Shown here in pieces: positions 1-8,461 of a DNA stretch of 15,941 nt. The stretch lies in NCBI GenBank assembly GCA_030042765.1, contig JASHZA010000176.1, forward strand, positions 1 through 15,941, written 5' to 3'. The notes under the pieces were generated by a model that saw only the letters and a program-made list of their open reading frames with translations, made no database searches and was not told where the DNA came from. Origin of the DNA: Candidatus Binataceae bacterium (GTDB lineage: Bacteria > Desulfobacterota > Binatia > Binatales > Binataceae). The number at the start of each line of letters is the position of its first letter. Within the stretch, counting starts at the first letter, position 1. A program made the position numbers and the translations under genes.

Positions 1-49
1 TGTTTTGCGACCTCCATGGACGCAAACTTACGATGCTAGACTGGCCGCG

Positions 50-1018
50 ATGGCGCAGTATGCGAACGAAGTCCCCGGCCCAGCGCGTGTTCTAGTGATC
101 TTTCCGGGCGCCCTGGGCGATCTTATATGCGCGCTCCCGGCCCTGCGCGTGATTGCCGCCCGAAATCCGGGCGGCAATCTGGAGTTGATGGCGCGGGCTG
201 AATTGGCGCGGTTCGCCGTCGGGCGAATGGGTGTTGCCCGGGGTCATTCGATTGACGGCCGCGAGCTGAGCCATCTGTTTGGACCAGGCGGCGACAAATC
301 CTCAGAGGCAAGCGCTTTTTTCGGCGCCTTCGAAAAGATTTACTCGTTTTTCGCCGCCGACGATGAACAATTCAAGCGCGCCCTTGCCGCGACGGCCGGC
401 GGCGAGACCGTCTTCATAATGTTTCGCCCGCCCGGAACCGGACACGTCGCGCAATCCTATCTCGAAGCGCTCGACCCTGGTGGCGAGAAAGCGGTTCAGG
501 GCGGCGCCGGCGAGCTCTGCCGCATCAAGGTGCTCCAGGAGGATATCCTGGCAGCGTCGCGGACGATTTCGCATCACGGGCTCACCATCGGAGGATTCCT
601 GCTGATTTTTCCCGGCAGCGGCAGCCCGAAGAAAAACTGGCCGGCCGAGAATTTCGCCGCCCTGGCGCAGAAAGTAATTTCGCCAGTAAAGCCGGTGATC
701 GTCCTGGGGCCGGTCGAGTCCAGGATCGAGGCGCTCTTCCGGACGGAATTCGTGACCCTGCGCGGCCTGGAACTGGGAGAAGTAGCCGGGCTCGCCCGCC
801 TTGCGCTAGGTTTCGTTGGCAATGACTCCGGCGTGTCGCACCTCGCGGCCGCATCTGGCGCTCGTGGTGTAGTCCTGTTCGGCCCGACGGATCCCGACCG
901 TTGGCGTCCCCTCGGCCACGTCGATATCGTACGGTGCGAAGGGCTCGATAAGCTGCCCGTCGAAGAGGTTGCGGCGAAGCTGCGGGCGAGCCTGACAATT
1001 GCCGTCCGCGGTGGTTAG
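50..1018 (+). CDS. Glycosyltransferase family 9 (heptosyltransferase-like), possibly 5'-truncated by window edge
   Basis: Family 9 transferases (ADP-heptose:LPS heptosyltransferase type) add sugars to the lipopolysaccharide core on the cytoplasmic face of the inner membrane. Counting from this ATG, the N-terminal Rossmann signature PGALGDLI is at about residues 19-26. The C-terminal half carries PGSGSPKKNWP (about 188-198), GNDSGVSHLAAA (257-268) and FGPTDPDRW (277-285), the donor-binding elements of the family. The length of 322 residues is normal. The ATG at 50 puts the first beta strand about 12 residues in, as expected, but no Shine-Dalgarno precedes it. The frame is open to the window edge, with a TTG at 5, so an upstream start cannot be excluded. 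The acceptor sugar cannot be read from sequence; a heptosyltransferase role is inferred from the family and other family 9 specificities are possible. Confidence 0.85.
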   Translation: MAQYANEVPGPARVLVIFPGALGDLICALPALRVIAARNPGGNLELMARAELARFAVGRMGVARGHSIDGRELSHLFGPGGDKSSEASAFFGAFEKIYSFFAADDEQFKRALAATAGGETVFIMFRPPGTGHVAQSYLEALDPGGEKAVQGGAGELCRIKVLQEDILAASRTISHHGLTIGGFLLIFPGSGSPKKNWPAENFAALAQKVISPVKPVIVLGPVESRIEALFRTEFVTLRGLELGEVAGLARLALGFVGNDSGVSHLAAASGARGVVLFGPTDPDRWRPLGHVDIVRCEGLDKLPVEEVAAKLRASLTIAVRGG

Positions 1019-1043
1019 ATTAAAATAGACAGTAGAGGTGTGT

Positions 1044-1072
1044 TTGACTCGAAAAAAAGCGGAGGCTAGCTT
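1044..1072 (+). promoter_or_regulatory. Weak candidate sigma-70-type promoter ahead of htpX
   Basis: TTGACT (1044-1049) is followed after 17 bases by TAGCTT (1067-1072), a poor -10 match. It lies in the 163-base gap between the glycosyltransferase and htpX, the longest gap in the window and so the likeliest place for an internal promoter. The gap also holds a 6-bp inverted repeat, AGCCGC at 1100-1105 and GCGGCT at 1121-1126, with a 15-base loop and no T-run. I see no terminator in the gap. No convincing sigma-32 or CpxR-like box was seen. Confidence 0.2.
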
Positions 1073-1181
1073 CAAGAGGCTATTACGCGCCGTTTCGGAA
1101 GCCGCAAAAACCCACCGAAGGCGGCTGAACGTCCCGGCCGTGCTGCTTCCACCCGGGCAGCCTTTGGGCAAGCTAAAAATT

Positions 1182-2039
1182 ATGTCGAGTATGTTCAAGA
1201 CAACGGTTTTGCTGGCGGCTCTGACCGGCCTCATCATGGTAATCGGACAGCTGCTCGGTGGCCGAGGCGGACTTGAAATCGCGTTTTTCTTTGCGATCGC
1301 GATGAATTTCTTTAGTTATTGGTTCTCGGACAAGATGGTGTTGCGAGCGTACGGGGCGCAGCCGCTCGACCCTTCGAATGCGCCGGAACTGTATTCGATC
1401 GTGAGCGAATTGGCGCAGTCGGCACGAATTCCGACACCGCGCCTTTATCTTATCGACACCGATACGCCCAACGCTTTCGCCACCGGGCGCAATCCGCGGC
1501 ACGCGGCGGTTGCCGTCACGCGCGGCATCATGCGGATTTGCAATCGCGAGGAGTTGAAGGGCGTGCTGGGCCATGAACTGTCGCACGTGCTCAACCGGGA
1601 TATACTGGTGAGTTCGATCGCGGCGACTTTGGCCGGTGTAGTTATGATGCTCGGGACGTGGGCGCGATGGGCCGCGCTTTTCGGCGGCTTCGGCGGACGC
1701 GACGAGGATGAGCGCGGTGGCATGCTCGGCATACTCGTGATGGCGATACTGGCACCACTGGCGGCGACGATGATCCAGCTCGCGATTTCGCGCACCCGTG
1801 AATATCAGGCCGACGCGAGCGGCGCGAAGCTCACCCACAACCCGCTGTACCTTGCCAATGCTTTGCGCAAACTCGAGGCGGCCAACGAGCGGATGCCTCT
1901 GCCGGACGCTACACCGGCGACCGCCCACCTGTTTATCGTCAACCCGCTCAGCTCCGGACTCTTCGCTCGGCTCTTCTCGACTCATCCGCCGATCGAAGAG
2001 CGCATCCGGCGGCTCGAGCACATGAGTCAAACCGCATGA
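1182..2039 (+). CDS. htpX: HtpX-family membrane zinc metalloprotease (M48B)
   Basis: HtpX is an inner-membrane zinc endopeptidase that degrades damaged or misassembled membrane proteins. The 285-residue product starts with the typical hydrophobic N-terminus (membrane segments about 7-24 and 31-47) followed by the family signature [16 protein letters not shown] (45-60). The zinc site is HELSH (131-135), and the third ligand is probably E207 in REYQAD. Two further hydrophobic stretches lie at about 142-163 and 183-203. The conserved [10 protein letters not shown] (266-275) closes the domain. The ATG at 1182 fits the usual HtpX N-terminus; ATG 1191 is an alternative. The frame stays open back to 1038, but that 48-residue basic extension is not part of the family. 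The stop overlaps the start of the next gene by 4 bases, implying translational coupling. In E. coli htpX responds to envelope stress through CpxR; nothing here proves that control. Confidence 0.95.
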   Translation: MSSMFKTTVLLAALTGLIMVIGQLLGGRGGLEIAFFFAIAMNFFSYWFSDKMVLRAYGAQPLDPSNAPELYSIVSELAQSARIPTPRLYLIDTDTPNAFATGRNPRHAAVAVTRGIMRICNREELKGVLGHELSHVLNRDILVSSIAATLAGVVMMLGTWARWAALFGGFGGRDEDERGGMLGILVMAILAPLAATMIQLAISRTREYQADASGAKLTHNPLYLANALRKLEAANERMPLPDATPATAHLFIVNPLSSGLFARLFSTHPPIEERIRRLEHMSQTA

Positions 2040-2482
2040 ATCCCGAGGAAGAAGAAAAGCCTAAGGCCTTCAAAGTCGACGATCGGCGTCGCTTCTCGGC
2101 GGAAGGGGATCTAAAGCCCGAGTTCAGCGGCGCCGACCAGCCCAGTCAGCCGAGCCAGGGTCCGGAAGCCAAGGTGCCCCCGATCAGAGCGGGCGAACAT
2201 GGTCCGATCCCACCGCCCGGCGAAGCCGCTGAAATCACCTTCGCCACTTTTATGGTCGGACTTTCGACGCAAGCGCTCTTCCATCTTGGGGAGATTGGCG
2301 ATCCTCAGGGCGCAGCGCCGCAGACGGATCTAGCGGCGGCACAGCAATTGATCGACATTATCGGGATGCTCAAGGAAAAGACGCGCGGCAATCTCGACCA
2401 CGACGAGCAGACCATGCTGGATGCGATCCTGTTTGAGCTCCGGATGAAATACGTCGAGCGAGCACGCCAGGCGCCGCGCTAG
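2036..2482 (+). CDS. DUF1844 domain protein, coupled to htpX
   Basis: A small 148-residue protein of unknown function. Residues 1-65 are charged, Pro-rich and probably disordered. Residues 66-142 match the DUF1844 pattern as I know it: [20 protein letters not shown] (67-86), then a helical [18 protein letters not shown] (103-120) and a C-terminal helix ending at about 142. No signal peptide or clear membrane span is visible. The ATG sits inside the htpX stop (ATGA), so it is very probably translated together with the protease. DUF1844 proteins occur in diderm lineages such as delta-proteobacteria and Acidobacteria, but no function is established that I know of. Its place between two envelope proteases suggests, but does not show, a role in membrane-protein quality control. 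Confidence 0.85.
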   Translation: MNPEEEEKPKAFKVDDRRRFSAEGDLKPEFSGADQPSQPSQGPEAKVPPIRAGEHGPIPPPGEAAEITFATFMVGLSTQALFHLGEIGDPQGAAPQTDLAAAQQLIDIIGMLKEKTRGNLDHDEQTMLDAILFELRMKYVERARQAPR

Positions 2483-2532
2483 GCGGGAGCGGCAACCAAG
2501 GTCCGCAAAGGTTCAACGGGGAGCGGACCAGG

Positions 2533-3960
2533 ATGATGAGGCACCGGATTCCGGTCAGAGAAGTCGCAGTGGCATTCGCGATCGCGGCCGCATTAGCGGC
2601 GCGCGGGTCGGCGGCCCCTGCCAGCGACCAATTCTGGATTGATCTCGGCGAACGAGTGCCCAAGGTCCAGAATCTGCCCGATTTTGTCGACGTCGCAGCC
2701 AGGCTTTCACCCGCCGTCGTCAATATCTCGACCGAGCAAAGGGGCCAACCTCACCGATTCGAAAGCGAGCCTCCTGAAGGCGCGCCGGGCCCTTCGACAC
2801 AGCCGTTCGAAGACTACGGCGGTGAGAATTCGCGCAACCTCGGATCAGGCTTCGTGATCAACAGGAGCGGGTACATCCTGACCAACGACCATGTGATTGA
2901 GGACGCCCGCCAAATCATGGTCTCGCTCAAGGACGGCCATCAGTACCCCGCGAAGGTCGTCGGGCGCGACCCCAAAACCGACGTTGCGCTGATCAAAATC
3001 GACGCTCCCTATCCTTTGCCGGTGGCTCCGTTGGGAGACTCGGACGAACTGCGGGTGGGAGAATGGGTGATGGCGATCGGGAACCCGTTCGGCTTCGACC
3101 ACACGGTAACGGCCGGGATAATCAGCGCCAAGGGACGGTTTATCCCCGGTAATTACGACGAGTTCATCCAGACGGACGCGTCAATCAACCCGGGCAATTC
3201 GGGCGGGCCCTTGATAGATCTGCACGGGGCCGTCGTCGGTGTGAACTCGGCGATATATACTCGTACTGGCTCGAATATGGGTATCGGTTTCGCGATTCCG
3301 GTCAACATAGTCAAGAGTGAGCTGCCACAGCTTCGCGACGGCAGCCGAGTGATGCGCGGGTGGATCGGGATCAGCATTCAGGACGTTCCACCCGAAATCG
3401 CGCTGAAAGACGGCCTCGACGAAAACCAGGGCGCGTTCATCGCAGGCGTCCTGGACAACAGTCCAGCCAAGGCCGCCGGACTCAAAGACGGCGATATCGT
3501 AGTCGAGTTCGACCATCATCAGATTGGTGAATCCCAGCAATTGCCGCTGCTAGTAGGCGACACGCGCGTCGGGCGCACGGTGACGATTAAGGTCATTCGA
3601 GATAGGCAGGCGCGCGAAATCCCCATTACCGTTGCTACCTCACGCGAAGAAGAAGTGGCAAGTACCGGGCAGGAAGGCGGCACCGCAATGACCGGAGCGC
3701 TGGTCTCCGAACTCAGCCCCGAACTCGTCCGCCAGCAGAAACTCAGCGGCGCTGGTGGGGTGGTGGTCTCATCGGTGACACCGGACAGCCCGGCGCAATC
3801 GGCGGGACTCAGGCCCGGCGACATCATCCTCGAGGTCAACCGCCATCGAGTCAGAAACGTCGATTCTTATCAGCGCGCATTAAAGGCGAAGGGGCACAGC
3901 GGGATTACTTTGTTGCTCGTGCAGCGTGACAAAGAGACGATTTTCGTACCAGTAAAGTAG
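2533..3960 (+). CDS. degP: Do/HtrA-family periplasmic serine protease with two PDZ domains
   Basis: DegP/DegQ-type proteases degrade and chaperone misfolded proteins in the periplasm. The 475-residue protein starts with a signal-peptide-like stretch (basic start, hydrophobic about 11-25, Ala-rich cleavage region near 28-31). The trypsin-like domain (about 55-265) has the triad H120 (TNDHVI), D150 (KTDVAL) and S223 (GNSGGP). PDZ1 spans about 277-367 and PDZ2 about 387-473. The acidic and Pro-rich segment at 71-100 corresponds to the variable LA loop of Do proteases. GGGGAG at 2518-2523 lies 9 bases before the ATG, a good ribosome site; a second in-frame ATG follows at once. The gap to the DUF1844 gene is 50 bases. 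DegP and DegQ cannot be told apart from sequence alone. Neighbouring htpX, a second stress protease, supports an envelope quality-control role. Confidence 0.95.
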   Translation: MMRHRIPVREVAVAFAIAAALAARGSAAPASDQFWIDLGERVPKVQNLPDFVDVAARLSPAVVNISTEQRGQPHRFESEPPEGAPGPSTQPFEDYGGENSRNLGSGFVINRSGYILTNDHVIEDARQIMVSLKDGHQYPAKVVGRDPKTDVALIKIDAPYPLPVAPLGDSDELRVGEWVMAIGNPFGFDHTVTAGIISAKGRFIPGNYDEFIQTDASINPGNSGGPLIDLHGAVVGVNSAIYTRTGSNMGIGFAIPVNIVKSELPQLRDGSRVMRGWIGISIQDVPPEIALKDGLDENQGAFIAGVLDNSPAKAAGLKDGDIVVEFDHHQIGESQQLPLLVGDTRVGRTVTIKVIRDRQAREIPITVATSREEEVASTGQEGGTAMTGALVSELSPELVRQQKLSGAGGVVVSSVTPDSPAQSAGLRPGDIILEVNRHRVRNVDSYQRALKAKGHSGITLLLVQRDKETIFVPVK

Positions 3961-4027
3961 TGTGTCGATGCTGAAATCGCGGAGATCTTGTGGAAACGGG
4001 GGCGGAGGGGCTGCAACCGCGTAATCG

Positions 4028-6412
4028 ATGAAGCTCAAACGCGCGATAAAAATAGCGCTGTTCACGGTTTGCGTTATCGCTTTGTTCGCGATCCCGCCGG
4101 TAGTCTACGAATTCCTTTCATATTACGATTCGTTGGATCAGGAGCTGGTGGTCCGCTTTTCGGGCAAGCGGTGGACTATCCCCTCGCTGGTTTATTCCGA
4201 TGCGACCACGATCTATCCCGGGCAAAAGCTGACTGATATCGGCCTTTTCGAGCGCCTTGCGCGGCTCAATTATCATCGTGCGGAGCCCGGTCAGATCACT
4301 GCGCGCGGGGAGTACAGTTACAATCAAAGGAGCAACCATCTCGTAATCTTCCTCCACAGCTTCCGCTACCCCTACGGGGATTTTCCCGGCGAGCTGATTG
4401 ATATGAAGATCGGCCCGACCGGCACGATCCAGACGATCGAAGACGGCGTGACACGCAAGCCGGAATATTCGATTGAACTGGAGCCCGAAACCCTTGGGGC
4501 AATCTTCCAAGGCGATTGGGAGCAGCGCCGGCTGGTGCCGTTGGGCGATATACCGCCCGCTTTTATCGACGCCGTGCTCGCGGCCGAGGACCATCGCTTC
4601 TATGAACATCACGGGATCGACCTTGTGCGGATAGCGAAGGCGGCATGGATCGATCTCATCGCAGGGCATGTGGTGCAGGGTGGTTCGACGCTGACGCAGC
4701 AGTTGATGAAGAACTTCTTTCTCACCAGCCAGCGCGACTGGCATCGCAAGCTCAAAGAAGCGTTGATGGCGTATATCGCCGAGCGCCGCTATTCGAAGGA
4801 CGAGATTCTGGAGAACTATCTCAACGATATCTACCTGGGGCAGCGGGGGCAGGAGGGAATTTATGGAGTTTGGGAGGCGTCGGAATTCTTCTTTTCCAAG
4901 GAGCCACGCGATCTAACGATTGCGGAGATGGCGACGATCGCTGGGATGATCCGTTCGCCCAACCATTTCAACCCCATCCGGCATAACGTGCAGGCGCGAA
5001 CGCGCCGCAATGAAGTGCTTGCTTCGATGCTCCAGGACGGCTACATCAGCAAAGCCGCCTACGATCAGGCAGTTACGCAGCCGCTGCGCACGCGCGAACC
5101 CTACACTGAAAGTAACGACGCGCCCTACTTTGTCGATTATGTAAAGCACGAACTGGCCGAGCGCTATCCGCCGTCGGTGTTGACGGGCGAAGGTCTGAGG
5201 ATTTTCACGACTCTCGACGTGCACATGGAGAAGCAGGCGGAACGTGCGATTGCGGAGAATCTCACTACACTCGAAGCCAAGCATCCGGCATTGCGGCGCA
5301 AGGAAAAAAGCCAACAGCTCGAATCCTGCCTGTTGGCGATCGAGCCGCAGACCGGAAAAATCCGGGCGATGGCGGGCGGTCGGGATTACCGTGAGAGCCA
5401 GTTCAACCGCATCACGCAGTCCAAGCGTCAGCCCGGCTCCGCATTCAAACCGATTACCTATCTGGCCGCGCTCCAGGAAACGCTCGATGGCGGTCCCGAG
5501 CGCTTTCTGCCGACCAGCTATATCGAGGATTCACCGTTCACATGGCAGTATGCGAACGACATGAGCTGGACGCCAAGGAACTACAAGAACCGATATTTTG
5601 GACGGGTCACGCTCGAGTTCGCCCTCGAGGAATCGCTAAACTCAGCGACATCGCGTCTGGCCGACACGATCGGGCTTGAACGGGTCCGCGAGATGGCGGC
5701 CAAACTCGGCTTCGGTGATTTGCCACCCTATCCGTCGATTGTGCTGGGCGGGATCGAGGTTTCGCCGATGCAGCTCGGGCGAATGTACGCGATCCTCGCG
5801 AACGAAGGGATGGAAGTGCCGCCTTACGCGGTTACGGCTGTCGTCGATCAACATGGTAACGTAATCGAGGGCCATGAGCTCAAGGCCGAAGAGGTACTAT
5901 CTCCGGATCTTGCATACACGATCGATTTCATGCTCGAGCAGGTGATTAATCACGGTACTGGCGTGGGCGCGCGCAGGATGGGCTTTACGCGGCCGGCCGC
6001 GGGCAAAACCGGAACGACCAACGACTCGAAAGACGCCTGGTTCGTTGGTTTCACACCCAATCTGCTTTCCGTGGTCTGGACCGGATTCGACCAGAAAGAG
6101 GCGCTCGGCCTGACCGGCGCCGAAGCTTCCCTGCCTGCGTGGACGTCCTTCATGAAGGCTGCCACCGCCTCACGGCCCGAAACGAATTTCCCGATTCCGC
6201 CCGGTGTGGTCGAAGTGAAGGTTGATCCGCTGACGGGCTACCTGGCGGGCCCGTATTGTCCAGTTACGATCGAGGGAGTATTCCCGGCAAGCATGGCGCC
6301 GGTGCAAACCTGTCCTTTTCACACTTCGGCCACCGCCGCGTCGGGAGCCGCGGCTGGTCATAACGAGGCCACTGAAGAGGATACTGCGCCGGACGATTCG
6401 CCCAACGACTGA
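4028..6412 (+). CDS. mrcB: PBP1B-type bifunctional peptidoglycan glycosyltransferase/transpeptidase (class A PBP)
   Basis: It polymerises lipid II into glycan strands and cross-links the peptides on the periplasmic side of the inner membrane. The 794-residue protein has an N-terminal anchor (7-28). Residues 40-145 resemble the UB2H region of E. coli PBP1B (RWTIPSLVYSDATTIYPGQK, RGEYSY). The GT51 domain (about 165-350) contains EDHRFYEHHG (187-196, catalytic E187), GGSTLTQQ (218-225) and RKLKE (240-244). The transpeptidase domain contains SAFK (471-474, nucleophile S471), SLN (536-538) and KTGTT (660-664). A Cys pair (C744, C762) lies in the tail. ATG 4028 is the first start after an in-frame TAA at 4022. 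The only GGAGG-like site (4004-4010) is 17 bases away, unusually far. The stop overlaps the next start (TGATG). Confidence 0.94.
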   Translation: MKLKRAIKIALFTVCVIALFAIPPVVYEFLSYYDSLDQELVVRFSGKRWTIPSLVYSDATTIYPGQKLTDIGLFERLARLNYHRAEPGQITARGEYSYNQRSNHLVIFLHSFRYPYGDFPGELIDMKIGPTGTIQTIEDGVTRKPEYSIELEPETLGAIFQGDWEQRRLVPLGDIPPAFIDAVLAAEDHRFYEHHGIDLVRIAKAAWIDLIAGHVVQGGSTLTQQLMKNFFLTSQRDWHRKLKEALMAYIAERRYSKDEILENYLNDIYLGQRGQEGIYGVWEASEFFFSKEPRDLTIAEMATIAGMIRSPNHFNPIRHNVQARTRRNEVLASMLQDGYISKAAYDQAVTQPLRTREPYTESNDAPYFVDYVKHELAERYPPSVLTGEGLRIFTTLDVHMEKQAERAIAENLTTLEAKHPALRRKEKSQQLESCLLAIEPQTGKIRAMAGGRDYRESQFNRITQSKRQPGSAFKPITYLAALQETLDGGPERFLPTSYIEDSPFTWQYANDMSWTPRNYKNRYFGRVTLEFALEESLNSATSRLADTIGLERVREMAAKLGFGDLPPYPSIVLGGIEVSPMQLGRMYAILANEGMEVPPYAVTAVVDQHGNVIEGHELKAEEVLSPDLAYTIDFMLEQVINHGTGVGARRMGFTRPAAGKTGTTNDSKDAWFVGFTPNLLSVVWTGFDQKEALGLTGAEASLPAWTSFMKAATASRPETNFPIPPGVVEVKVDPLTGYLAGPYCPVTIEGVFPASMAPVQTCPFHTSATAASGAAAGHNEATEEDTAPDDSPND

Positions 6413-7452
6413 TGAAACGCGCGGTGTCAACTCGAGCGGTAACGTGGATTGCGGGGGTGCTGTTAAGCCTCGCGCCTGCGAGCGACTCGTTGGCGTGGGC
6501 GCATCGGTATGTTGAGTTGGCGCAGAGTCCGCAGCCGCTGACGATTGCACAAATCTCAGAAGAAGATGTACCTGCGACCGGCGCGCCAGGTCCCGAAACT
6601 GGCGGCGACACCAGCCCAGATGGCGATTCACAGGCGGCCGGAGCCCCGGGTGCGCTAAGCGATTGGGAGCGGGTGCCCAACGACACCCCGGCATCACCTG
6701 CAGGGCAAACGCAGTCCACGCCGCCGGCCCCGGACACTGCCACTACCCCGTCGAGTGCGATGGAACAGGGCAGCACGGATTCTGTCGCCACAGCGGGGTC
6801 CTCGACGAGCCCGGTGGCTTCACCAGCAGGTTTCCCTGATAGCGTTGCGCCGCCGCCACCGGCTCTCGACGCAAGCACGATTACGACCACGCCAGATCCG
6901 AGTGAGGCCTCGCTTGACCACGAGATCCGAACCGCCGAGAGTCCCTCGCTTGCCGCCTCGATGCGTCTTACCGAAGATGCGCGCAGGCAGCTGGCCAGGG
7001 GCGAATCAGACGACGCGATTCGCACGCTTGGGCGTGCGGTGTCGATCGAGCCGGCCAATCCGTTCGAGTATTTCTATCTCGGCCGAAGTTACATGGCGAA
7101 GAAAAATTATCCGCAGGCGCTCACATTTTTTAAGCGGGCCGAGATCGGACTCGCCTCGCAGCCCGATTGGCAAGGCGCGGCGCTGAGTTACGAAGGGGCC
7201 TGTTATGAGGTTCTTGGTAAGACAGTTGACGCCGCAAAGGCATATCAACAAGCGCTGGCACAGGCGCCCAACAATCTGATGGCGCGGGTTGGGTATAGTC
7301 GACTCGCCTGCAGCATCGCACCGCCGCCCGCCCCCGGTGCGTCTTCGGCCCCATCCGCAGACCGGGCCGATGCGGGCCCGCCGGTAGAAGCTCCCGCCCC
7401 GCCTCCGCCGGGTCAGCCCTCGCCTCCGCCCGCTGCGCCTCCAGCCGAGTGA
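6412..7452 (+). CDS. Secreted TPR protein with long Pro/Ala/Ser/Thr-rich linker, coupled to PBP1B
   Basis: I do not recognise a named family beyond TPR repeats. The 346-residue protein starts with a likely signal peptide (basic MKRAVSTR, hydrophobic 11-21, AWA cleavage signal at 28-30). No lipobox Cys is present near the N-terminus, so it is probably soluble periplasmic rather than a lipoprotein. Residues 40-180 are low complexity and rich in Pro, Ala, Ser, Thr and acidic residues. Three TPR-like units follow at about 185-217, 218-250 and 254-287, with typical pairs such as YFYLGRSYMAKKNYPQALTF. The last 45 residues are again Pro/Ala rich. The start overlaps the PBP stop by one base, and tsaD begins 4 bases after its stop. 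TPR proteins such as CpoB and LpoA modulate class A PBPs in E. coli; a similar role here is inferred from position and architecture. Confidence 0.85.
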   Translation: MKRAVSTRAVTWIAGVLLSLAPASDSLAWAHRYVELAQSPQPLTIAQISEEDVPATGAPGPETGGDTSPDGDSQAAGAPGALSDWERVPNDTPASPAGQTQSTPPAPDTATTPSSAMEQGSTDSVATAGSSTSPVASPAGFPDSVAPPPPALDASTITTTPDPSEASLDHEIRTAESPSLAASMRLTEDARRQLARGESDDAIRTLGRAVSIEPANPFEYFYLGRSYMAKKNYPQALTFFKRAEIGLASQPDWQGAALSYEGACYEVLGKTVDAAKAYQQALAQAPNNLMARVGYSRLACSIAPPPAPGASSAPSADRADAGPPVEAPAPPPPGQPSPPPAAPPAE

Positions 7453-7456
7453 AACC

Positions 7457-8461
7457 GTGCTGATTCTGGGAATTGAATCTTCTTGCGACGACGCCGCAGC
7501 GGCAGTAATCGAGACCAATCGTCCCGGTCGCGCTGTGGTGCGTAGCAGTACTGTTGCAAATCAAGACGATATCCATCGCGCTTACGGCGGCATCGTGCCC
7601 GAACTCGCCTCGCGAAACCACGTTATTACGATCCAGCCGGTGATTGAGCGCGCGATGGAGTTGGCTGGATGCTCTCTGGGCGAGATTGACGGTATCGCGG
7701 TGACGCGGGGACCCGGACTCGTCGGCTCGCTGCTGGTCGGCCTGATGTACGCCAAAGGGCTCGCGCAGGCATCGGGCCTGCCAGTCGTCGGCGTCAATCA
7801 TCTCGAAGGCCATCTGCTCGCCCCGATGATCGAACACGAACTGACGATACCGTACCTCGCGCTGGTGGTCTCCGGCGGCCATACGGCGCTATTCGTAGTG
7901 GAGGACTTCGGCCGCTATCGCAAGCTCGGTTCGACTCGCGACGATGCCGCGGGCGAGGCCTTCGACAAGGTCGCGAAGCTGATGGGCCTGGGCTATCCCG
8001 GAGGAAAGATAATTGACGACCTGGCGCGACGCGGAAATCGAAAGCGGGTCAAATTTCCGCAGGCGCGGATCAAGTCGGCGCCTCTTGATTTCAGTTTCAG
8101 CGGAATTAAGACGGCCGTGGCCCTCTTTCTTGCGAACGGGACCGACGGCGCGACAGCGGCGGAAGACCTTGCAGCGAGTTTCCAGGAGGCGGTCGTCGAG
8201 ATGCTCGTGCGACCGACGATCGCCGCGGCGCGCGAACTCGACGCCCGTACGATTATTCTGACCGGCGGGGTCGCCGCGAACTCGCGGCTGCGCGCGCGGT
8301 TGGCCGAAGCCGCCGAAGCCGATGGTCGCCGCTTGGTCGCGCCTTCTTTCAAGTATTGCACGGACAATGCTGCCATGATCGCGCTGGCGGGCAGCTATCG
8401 GCTTCTGCGAGGCGATCATGATCCGCTGTCAATCGACGCCGAAGCCAACCTTCCATTGTGA
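7457..8461 (+). CDS. tsaD: tRNA N6-adenosine threonylcarbamoyltransferase TsaD
   Basis: TsaD transfers the threonylcarbamoyl group from TC-AMP to A37 of tRNAs reading ANN codons, acting in the cytoplasm with TsaB and TsaE. The 334-residue product has the full ASKHA-type family pattern: MLILGIESSCDD at the start, NHLEGH with metal ligands H115 and H119, SGGHT (139-143), GGVAANSRLR (270-279) and CTDNAAM with D303 as further metal ligand. The length is typical. The start is a GTG at 7457, fixed by the invariant N-terminal IESSCDD; no clear Shine-Dalgarno precedes it, and coupling from the TPR gene 4 bases upstream is likely. tsaB, tsaC and tsaE are not in the window. It overlaps rsmA by 4 bases (GTGA). 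Confidence 0.97.
   Translation: MLILGIESSCDDAAAAVIETNRPGRAVVRSSTVANQDDIHRAYGGIVPELASRNHVITIQPVIERAMELAGCSLGEIDGIAVTRGPGLVGSLLVGLMYAKGLAQASGLPVVGVNHLEGHLLAPMIEHELTIPYLALVVSGGHTALFVVEDFGRYRKLGSTRDDAAGEAFDKVAKLMGLGYPGGKIIDDLARRGNRKRVKFPQARIKSAPLDFSFSGIKTAVALFLANGTDGATAAEDLAASFQEAVVEMLVRPTIAAARELDARTIILTGGVAANSRLRARLAEAAEADGRRLVAPSFKYCTDNAAMIALAGSYRLLRGDHDPLSIDAEANLPL

Noticed and set aside
2485..2526. Direct repeat GGGAGCGG (2485-2492 and 2519-2526) as an operator
   Set aside because: Only 8 bases long, GC-rich, and one copy overlaps the degP ribosome site; chance is a sufficient explanation.
6264..7058. 264-codon minus-strand frame opposite the TPR gene
   Set aside because: Its Ala/Ser/Gly/Val bias is the mirror of the Pro/Ala/Ser/Thr linker on the plus strand, and the plus-strand TPR repeats are real.
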